A stretch of 64,000 nucleotides of DNA from CAYUNE01 sp964446115 (GTDB lineage Bacteria > Desulfobacterota > Desulfobulbia > Desulfobulbales > Desulfobulbaceae): positions 51,451 through 115,450 of the forward strand of contig CAYUNE010000037.1 of NCBI GenBank assembly GCA_964446115.1. The letters run 5' to 3'. The notes below the pieces were generated by a model. The model was not told where the DNA came from. It made no database searches and was given only the letters and a program-made list of their open reading frames with translations. This document shows positions 26,753-33,900 of this stretch, piece by piece (within the stretch, counting starts at the first letter, position 1; each line of letters opens with the position of its first letter). The position numbers and the translations under genes are program-made.

Positions 26753-28126
26753 ATGAAGAGTTCCGGGAAGGTGTTGATCATCGATGATGAGGAAAATATG
26801 CGCCATATGCTCGGTGTGTTGCTGGAAAAATCCGGATACGGCGTTGATGTTGCCGCGGATGGACGCAGCGGCCTGGAAAAGGTGCGGCAGGTTGCCTATG
26901 ATTATATACTCTGCGACGTCAAGATGCCCGGCGTTGATGGGCTGGAATTTTTGCGCCGGGCGGGATCAGACCTGCAAGGGGCCACGGTGATCATGATGAG
27001 CGCCTACGGCACCATTGATACGGCTGTGGAAGCCATGCGCAGCGGCGCCTATGACTTTATCAGCAAGCCGTTCAAGCCGGACGAGATACTTCTGACTCTG
27101 CGCAAGGCCGCGGATGAAAAAAAACTGCGGCGTGAAAACAGAAGGCTCAGGGATCAGGTGGAGCAGTTGGAAGAGTATCGTAGCTTCGGCAAGCTTATTG
27201 CCGACAGCAAGGCCATGCAAAGCCCCATGCAACTGGCTGCCAAGGTGGCGCAATATGATTCCTCGGTGTTGATCACCGGAGAATCGGGCACCGGCAAGGA
27301 GCTGGTGGCCCGCGGCATCCACGAAAAAAGCCCGCGGGCGGGACAGCCCTTTGTGGCCATTAACTGCGGCAGCATCCCGGAGGCCCTGCTGGAGAGTGAA
27401 TTTTTCGGCTATGTCAAGGGAGCCTTCACCGGGGCGGATCGCAACAAGAAGGGACTTTTCGAGGAGGCAAGGGGCGGCAGTCTCTTCCTTGATGAGATCG
27501 GAGATCTGCCGGCAACCATGCAGGTGAAGTTGCTGCGGGTTCTCCAGGAGAATGAGATTATGCCGGTGGGTGCCGGCAGGCCGAAAAAGATCGACGTGCG
27601 GGTCATTGCCGCCACAGGCAAGGATCTTGAAGAAGAGGTCAGGAAAAATCGTTTCCGCAGCGATCTTTTTTACCGGTTGAATGTGGTGCATATCGAGCTG
27701 CCGCCGTTACGTGAACGACCGGAGGATCTCTCGCTGCTCTGTGATCACTTTGTCGGAAAGATCAACCGCAAGACCGGCACCCGCATCAAGGGTATTTCAC
27801 CGGCGGCGCGTCAGCTGCTGCTCAAACATTCCTGGCCCGGCAACGTACGGGAGCTGGAAAATGTCATGGAACGGGCCATGATCCTGGCTGAAAAGGATAT
27901 CATCCTGCCGGAAAACCTGCCCGGCAACCTGGGAGGCAAGGGTGGTGATCGCCGGCTCGACGATATCTTCGGCGGTTTCTCGCTGAAGAAAGCCCGGAAG
28001 ATTATGGAACAGCGGCTCATCCGTCGTGCCATGGAGGCCACCGGCGGCAACAAGAGCAAGGCCGCCGAGCTGCTGGAGGTCAGCTATCCCTCTCTGCTGA
28101 GCAAGATCAAGGAGTATAAAATCTAG
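26753..28126 (+). CDS. NtrC-family sigma54-dependent response regulator
   Basis: A 457-residue regulator. The receiver (1-120) has the phosphoacceptor aspartate in CDVKMPGVDG near residue 56. The AAA+ domain has Walker A GESGTGKE near 177, the sigma54-contacting GAFTGADRNKKG near 223 and the Walker B GGSLFLDEIGDLP. A C-terminal Fis-type helix-turn-helix ends in KSKAAELLEVSYPSLLSKIKEY. It is paired with the preceding kinase. I searched the leaders of the following pilin genes for the usual GG/GC sigma54 promoter and found none that I would support, so its regulon is open. Confidence 0.92.
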   Translation: MKSSGKVLIIDDEENMRHMLGVLLEKSGYGVDVAADGRSGLEKVRQVAYDYILCDVKMPGVDGLEFLRRAGSDLQGATVIMMSAYGTIDTAVEAMRSGAYDFISKPFKPDEILLTLRKAADEKKLRRENRRLRDQVEQLEEYRSFGKLIADSKAMQSPMQLAAKVAQYDSSVLITGESGTGKELVARGIHEKSPRAGQPFVAINCGSIPEALLESEFFGYVKGAFTGADRNKKGLFEEARGGSLFLDEIGDLPATMQVKLLRVLQENEIMPVGAGRPKKIDVRVIAATGKDLEEEVRKNRFRSDLFYRLNVVHIELPPLRERPEDLSLLCDHFVGKINRKTGTRIKGISPAARQLLLKHSWPGNVRELENVMERAMILAEKDIILPENLPGNLGGKGGDRRLDDIFGGFSLKKARKIMEQRLIRRAMEATGGNKSKAAELLEVSYPSLLSKIKEYKI

Positions 28127-28135
28127 CTGTGTGTT

Positions 28136-28228
28136 AAATTTCTTTATAGTTTTTTCTTTTCGATCCTTTCTGCTGCTGCAAAAATTAACGGTCCAGGATA
28201 AAAATTCTTTATACTTTTTCTTTTTTTT
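28136..28228. repeat. Pair of AT-rich direct repeats before the pilin operon
   Basis: Two copies of a T-rich unit, AAATTTCTTTATAGTTTTTT at 28136 and AAAATTCTTTATACTTTTTC at 28201, lie 65 bases apart in the gap after the regulator gene. The spacing is about six helical turns, so paired protein sites or an UP-like or curved promoter region are possible. The second copy ends in a run of eight T. Confidence 0.5.
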
Positions 28229-28246
28229 GTTCTACTGGGTACAGGA

Positions 28247-28310
28247 GAGATGGTAACCGATCACGGGGTTTGTAACCACGGTTTATCATACTTCCAAACC
28301 GGGCCACAGG
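28247..28310 (-). repeat. Dispersed hairpin element, copy 3 (pilin operon leader, reversed)
   Basis: Read on the minus strand: CCTGTGGCCCGGTTTGGAAG, then TATGATAAACCGTGGTTACA, AACCCCG and TGATCGGTTACC. CGGTTT and AAACCG pair in the first hairpin and GGTT/AACC in the second. It lies 47 bases before fimT but points away from it, the only copy in a leader that opposes its gene. Confidence 0.68.
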
Positions 28311-28356
28311 CGGAGGTGGAACGGCAAAGGAACGTGAATCCGGCAAGAGGTATCAG

Positions 28357-28947
28357 ATGAGTTTGAAATCAGTTTTCCAGAGTGTTTTCCCCAACGCTCC
28401 TCTCCCCGGCAGGAGTCTGCCGCATACTGTCCGCCAGGCCCAGGGAGGCTTCCAGCTGCTGGAATTGCTGGTAACCCTGGTTGTGGCCGGCATCATTGCC
28501 GCCATCGCCATCCCCAACTTTTTGAACTGGCTGCCTGATATCAGGCTGAAAAGCGCGGCCCGGGATCTTTTTTCCCATATGCAGAGTGCCAGGATGGAGG
28601 CGATCAAGGAGAATAAAAATATCAGGATTCAATTTGATAATTCCGTATCTCCCGGTTTTTATTATTTTGATCTTGATGAAGACGGAATTCCTGATCCCGG
28701 AGAATTCCGCCGGGATCTTGCTGATTATAAAAACGGGGTTGATTTTGGTCGTCCCCCCGCGGAGAGTGGTTCGGCTATCACCTTTCCCAACAACCTTGCC
28801 GAATTTAATGCAAAAGGACTTCTGAACAACTCTGTGGGAGGGTATGTCTATTTGCGTAACCGGAAAAGTACTTCGTATTACAGAGTGGGAGCGTTGAAGT
28901 CGGGTGCAATTCGTATCCAAAGACGGGAAGGTGGTCAATGGAACTAA
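28357..28947 (+). CDS. GspH/FimT-family minor pseudopilin
   Basis: A 196-residue type IV pilus or type II secretion minor pseudopilin. The prepilin peptidase site is GGFQLLELLVTL near residue 30: Gly before Phe and Glu at position 5 of the mature protein. QLLEL replaces the more common TLIEL. A hydrophobic helix with AAIAIPNFLNWL follows. The leader peptide is long (about 30 residues, including a proline-rich part). It is first in a chain of minor-pilin genes ending in pilY1, and overlaps the next gene by 10 bases. Confidence 0.87.
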   Translation: MSLKSVFQSVFPNAPLPGRSLPHTVRQAQGGFQLLELLVTLVVAGIIAAIAIPNFLNWLPDIRLKSAARDLFSHMQSARMEAIKENKNIRIQFDNSVSPGFYYFDLDEDGIPDPGEFRRDLADYKNGVDFGRPPAESGSAITFPNNLAEFNAKGLLNNSVGGYVYLRNRKSTSYYRVGALKSGAIRIQRREGGQWN

Positions 28948-29684
28948 AATCAAAATGTCGGTATCAGCCCTGTTGCAATACGGGTTTTACTCTTGTGGAA
29001 TTAATCGTTGCCGTGGCAATTTCCGGGTTTGTCATGGCTTCGGTATATACTGCCTATATCACCCAGAAAAAGAGCTCGGTAGTACAGGAGCAGATTGTTG
29101 AGATGCAACAGAATATTCGTGCTGCCGTCAGTATGATGACCATGGAGATTCAGATGGCCGGATATAATCCCACCGGCGAGGCCAATGCCACAATTGAGGA
29201 GGCCAAGGCCGGTCGCATCATGTTCAGTCGTGATCACCGGGGCAACGGACAGACTGTAGCAGATGGCGATGGAGACCTTAACGACCCTGAAGAAAAAATC
29301 ACATATGGCTTTTCTTCTGAAAGAGACGACAGCCAGCCGGCCGGTTTGGGCGAACATGGTGCCGAATCATTGGACAGAAAAAGCGGTAACGGTACATTTC
29401 TTCCCATAGCCGACGATATTGCGGCCATTGAATTTTGTTATCGCCTGGCGGGTGCTGATGAAACCGATCCTTGCCTGACAGCGCCCACTGCAAATCAACT
29501 GGATCAGATCAGGGAGGTGCTGATTTCGATTTTGGCCCGGGCCTCGCGGCCTGACAGAAAGTTCACCAATACGGAGCAGTATGTCACCGCCTCGGGGGCA
29601 ACCTGGGGGCCTTTTAACGATCACTACCGCCGCCGCATGCTGATCACCACTGTCCAGTGCCGCAACATGGGATTGAAAAAATGA
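28938..29684 (+). CDS. pilW: PilW-like minor pseudopilin
   Basis: A 248-residue pseudopilin with cleavage site TGFTLVELIVAVAISGFVMA near residue 16 and a hydrophobic N-terminal helix. The body has the PilW-like IRAAVSMMTMEIQMAGYNPTG motif, which marks this subfamily. A disulfide is possible in the body (FCYRLAG and DPCLT). It is translationally coupled on both sides: it starts inside the preceding gene and its stop overlaps the next start. PilW is thought to prime pilus assembly and help display PilY1. Confidence 0.85.
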   Translation: MELKSKCRYQPCCNTGFTLVELIVAVAISGFVMASVYTAYITQKKSSVVQEQIVEMQQNIRAAVSMMTMEIQMAGYNPTGEANATIEEAKAGRIMFSRDHRGNGQTVADGDGDLNDPEEKITYGFSSERDDSQPAGLGEHGAESLDRKSGNGTFLPIADDIAAIEFCYRLAGADETDPCLTAPTANQLDQIREVLISILARASRPDRKFTNTEQYVTASGATWGPFNDHYRRRMLITTVQCRNMGLKK

Positions 29685-30178
29685 TGTCGTCACAAGAAAA
29701 CGGTTTTACATTCATCGAGGTTATGGTTGCCATAGTGGTTCTGGGCATAGGAATATGCGCCCTCTACGCCATGCAGACAACCACGATTCGGGGTAATGCC
29801 GGTGCCATTGCCCTGACCGAGTTGTCAACCAGGACGGCGGGCCAGCTGGAACATATTGTCGGTGCGGATTTCAACGATGACATTCTCGCCGATAGCGACG
29901 GAGACGGCACCGGTCAGGATTCGGATGCTGACGGAATTGATGACGATGACGATGGGGACGATGTTGTGGAGCCGGAGGAAAATTTCGGACTCCATCATGC
30001 CGCAGTCGAAACCGCCGACGGCCATGCCGTCATCGATGACCGGACGACCATGTACTGGAATGTGGCCGTCGATGTCCCGGCGCCGCATATGAAAACCATC
30101 CATGTAATCGTGATCACAAACAAATTCGGCAGGGACAAACGGGTAGAGTTCGAGTATTACAAGGATGATGTCATGTGA
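29681..30178 (+). CDS. pilV: PilV-like minor pseudopilin with Asp-rich loop
   Basis: A 165-residue pseudopilin starting at the ATGA overlap with pilW. The cleavage site is NGFTFIEVMVAIVVLG near residue 8. An acidic, calcium-binding-like stretch near residues 68-95 (DSDGDGTGQDSDADGIDDD and onward) resembles DxDxDG type calcium loops. The C-terminal half (TMYWNVAVDVP, IHVIVITNKFG) is the usual PilV beta-sheet region. The acidic insertion is an oddity shared with the calcium-loop-rich PilY1 downstream. Confidence 0.82.
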   Translation: MMSSQENGFTFIEVMVAIVVLGIGICALYAMQTTTIRGNAGAIALTELSTRTAGQLEHIVGADFNDDILADSDGDGTGQDSDADGIDDDDDGDDVVEPEENFGLHHAAVETADGHAVIDDRTTMYWNVAVDVPAPHMKTIHVIVITNKFGRDKRVEFEYYKDDVM

Positions 30179-30190
30179 GGACGATAAATT

Positions 30191-30814
30191 TTGACAGACA
30201 AATCGACGATGAACAGATTTTTTTCTCCTCTCCGAGACGAACAGGGCTTTGCCCTGGTTCTGGCCATGATGATTATGGTGATTCTGACCCTCATTGGTCT
30301 GTCCGCCACCAGAACCAGCCAGATTGAAATCCGCATATCAGGAAATGAGCGGGTCTCGCGCAAGACCTTTTATGCGGCCGATGGCGGCACCGAGGTGGGG
30401 GTGGAGCTGTTGGAGGAAAATATCAGCTGTCCCGAGGGATTTAGCAGCAATACCGCCGCCGGTACCCGCACCATTGTCGGCACCGAGGTGCTCACCCTGG
30501 ATTTCTGGCGTCAGGAAACAGCACCGGAAGATGAATATCCCAGCGACGATATGCGTGATATTACCATTCCCCGGCAGACGGAGGACCTTGTTCCCCATAC
30601 CAATCTCTCTATTTTCGGAGTACCGGAGCTGTCAACCGGCAGCGCCATTCAGATTGCCGCCGGTTATGAAGGCAAGGGCAAGGGATTTGCCGGCGGTGGG
30701 GCTGAAATAGTCTATGATATTCATTCCCAGCATCTCGGTGCCTCCGCCAGCGAGGCGGTTCTCCGCCTGCAGTGGCAGCACCTCATCGGCCAGGAAGGAG
30801 ACTGTAACTACTAA
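30191..30814 (+). CDS. pilX: PilX-like pilus assembly protein
   Basis: A 207-residue protein with the PilX N-terminal motif EQGFALVLAMMIMVILTLIG near residue 18, then NERVSRKTFYAADGGTEVGVE, typical of PilX/PilX_N. The glutamate at mature position 5 is absent (FALVL), as in many PilX-type proteins. TTG at 30191 is taken as start because GAGGA lies about nine bases upstream. An ATG six codons later is possible. A short alternative disulfide (CPEGF and GDCNY) could close the body. Confidence 0.8.
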   Translation: MTDKSTMNRFFSPLRDEQGFALVLAMMIMVILTLIGLSATRTSQIEIRISGNERVSRKTFYAADGGTEVGVELLEENISCPEGFSSNTAAGTRTIVGTEVLTLDFWRQETAPEDEYPSDDMRDITIPRQTEDLVPHTNLSIFGVPELSTGSAIQIAAGYEGKGKGFAGGGAEIVYDIHSQHLGASASEAVLRLQWQHLIGQEGDCNY

Positions 30815-30815
30815 T

Positions 30816-30887
30816 GGTGCAAGCGCCCACAGGCAATAGGTACAATATACCGCCGGGTTGCGACCCCAGTGAGTGATTACCTCATGC
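30816..30887 (+). repeat. Dispersed hairpin element, copy 4 (pilY1 leader)
   Basis: Contains CACAGGCAATAGGTACAATA, then TACCGCCGGGTTGCGACCCC and GTGAGTGATTACC. GGTA pairs with TACC around CAATA, and GGGT with ACCC around TGCG. It lies 22-94 bases before the pilY1 ATG, after the pilX stop. Confidence 0.75.
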
Positions 30888-30908
30888 CTTGAGACGACGA
30901 GTTGAGTT

Positions 30909-33900
30909 ATGAAAAAGAGATATTGTAAGCCAATAACCCATATTATTCTCTCGGTGTTGTTTTTCCTGCAGTATGCCCATGAAGCCCATGCCGAGCGGGC
31001 CATCGATTATCAGGCCGTTCCTCCGTTTGTCACCAATCAGGCGCCGCCGCTGGTGATGCTGGTCATGGCCCGCAACCACAAGCTCTACTATGAGGCGTAT
31101 AACGATGCCACCGATCTTGATGGTGACGGCAGCATCGATGTCGGATATCGGGGAGAGGGTGAACCCTTCCAGGATACCAATGGTAACGGCACCTGGAATC
31201 AGGGCGAGACCTTCACCGATATGAATGGTGATGGTCGCTGGAATCCCGGTATCGACTATTACGGCTATTTCGATTCCCATAAGTGCTATGTGTACGATAC
31301 GGGTCAGGAGCGTTTTGAGCCGCGTAGGATCACCACTGATAAAAAATGCACGGGAACGGATGAATGGAGCGGGGATTTCCTCAACTATCTCACGATGTCA
31401 CGCATGGATACCATGCGCAAGGTTCTCTACGGCGGGTACCGCTCCACCGACAATGTCGACGAAACCGTGCTGGAACGGGTTTATATCCCCCAGGATGCCC
31501 ATTCCTGGGGCAAGGAGTACGGGAGTATTGCCGAAGCCGGTTATGATATTCGGGACTATACACCCCTTGACCTTCCCATGGACAGAACCCGGCATCTCTT
31601 TGCCTCCACCACATTGTCCGAGAACGGCACGCCGATCTTACGTGTTTTGCCCAACAGCCCTTTGCGAATCTGGGACTGGGTAGCCAAGCAGAATCCTGTG
31701 TGTGACGATACTGTTGACCTGCTTGTCCACCCTCATCCCCTCTCCCATGAGATATATTCCGCCCTTGTCGAATATTTTGCCGTTGAAGAGAATATGCAGG
31801 GTTCACAACCGGTTGCAAATATCAATGGCAGCGGCAACCCCTTTGGTGCCGATAGCGGATATCTGACAATTTTTTCCGGGAATTTCCTGGCCGGTGTTGA
31901 TGAAAATTACCGGTTTTTTGTGGAAGGCAGTGACAGTGTCGAACTGCTCATTGACGGACAGGAGGTTATCGGCTGGTATGGAGAGCATGCGGCATGTCCC
32001 ACCGGCTCTCCCGAGGAGCACGATGCTTGCCTGGAGACCCATGGACAGTGGATTGCGCTGGAGGCCGGGAGCCACTCCATCGAATTTCGCCACGAAACCG
32101 ATTCCGGAGGGCAATACACCCTCTGGTGGCAATCGGCCGACAGTCACTGGGAATGGGAGATCATGCCCGCGGCTGTTTTTCGGAATCTGACTCAAACCGT
32201 CTACGGTTTTAATCCGGCTTCACTGAACTCGACCATTACCGACTATGCCTCCCGCGTCGTGGTCTGCGAGCCGGACATGCTGGAGGGCAACTGTCAGAAG
32301 TATTCCAACGGCGGCTATAAACCCATCGGGTTGCTGCAGCAGTATGGCGAGACCGAGAGAATGTATTTCGGTCTGCTCACCGGCTCCTATGCCAAAAACA
32401 AGTCAGGCGGCGTGCTGCGGAAAAAGATCGGCACGATTACCGATGAAATTAGTCTCGACACCGGTATTTTCACCGATGAGGGTATAATCAGCACCATCAA
32501 CAAGCTGCGTACCGTTAACTTCACCTATGACGAAGTCGATCCCTGGGAAGAGGATACGCATTGGTATACGGATTGTTCCTGGCGCACCGACCGTACTTTT
32601 ATAGATGGAGAATGCTCCATGTGGGGCAATCCCGTTGCCGAGATGATGTACGAGGGTCTGCGCTATTTCAGCGGAGCCGGAAATCCGACATCGGCATTCA
32701 CCTATGGAGATGACGCTTCCCTGCCCGACAACCAGTTGCAGTTGCCGCTGGATGAGGAGTGGAGTGATCCGTATTCCAAATTTGAAAGGTGCGCCAAACC
32801 CTACATGCTGGTGCTCAGCGACATCAATCCCACCTTTGATTCCGACCAGCTTCCCGGCAGCGCCTTTCCCTCTTCCTCTTCCAGCGGAGGTTTAACGGAT
32901 TTTCATGCAGCCAACCTCGCCGCCCGGATCTCTTCCCTGGAACAGGGGGTGAGCGGCAGTCATTTTATCGGTGAAACCCTTGCAGCCGATGACGGAATCT
33001 GCACGGAGAAAAATATCAACAACCTGGGTGAGATTCGCGGAATTTGTCCGGAGGAGCCGACCAAGGAGGGAAGTTACTATGCCGCCTCGGTGGCCTATTA
33101 CGGCCTGACGCATGATATCAATCCTGCCGATGATGCCCAGCATGTGTCCACCATGGTGGTTGCCCTGGCCTCACCGCTGCCGAAGGTCGATATCACCGTG
33201 GGTGAGGCAACGGTGACCCTGGTGCCCACCGCCAAGACGGTTGACGGAAACTGTGGTGATAACCTGCCGCCGGGCGTCAATCTCAGCGTCGGTTCCGACT
33301 ACCATCCCACCGATGCCATTGCCGACTTCTTCATTGAGGAGATGGGCCCGGCCCACGGCAGGTTTCGTATCAACTTCGAGGATCTGGAACAGGGTGGTGA
33401 TTTTGATCAGGACGCCATCGTCGAATATGAGTATCAGGTCCTGGATGCCCATGGCGATGCAGTGGAGGATCCGGCCCTAGGAAGATCGGTGCGGGTTACC
33501 GTTACCTCCACCGCGGCCAGCGGCTGTCTTGTTCAGCATATCGGTTATGTGATATCCGGCACCACCGCGGACGGCACCTATCTTGAGGTGCGTGACTTCG
33601 ATACCTCCGCCTCGCAGGATTCCCTGCCCCTCACCGCTGAGAGACTTTTCACGGTGGATGCCGGACAACCGGCGGCGACGCTGCTGAAAAATCCCCTCTG
33701 GTATGCCGCCAAATGGGGTGGTTTCGAGGAGAACGACGGGGAAGAAGACGCGATACCTGCGCCCGATGATCCCACCGAATGGGACAAGGACGGCGACGGC
33801 ACGCCGGACAACTATTTCTACGTCAGCAATCCGCTGCACCTCTCCGAACAGCTGAACAATTCCTTTGCCGAAATTCTCAAAAGGGTGGCCAGCGGCAGCG

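Noticed and set aside
28230..28357. Sigma54 promoter before the pilin genes
   Set aside because: No convincing GG-N10-GC element was found.
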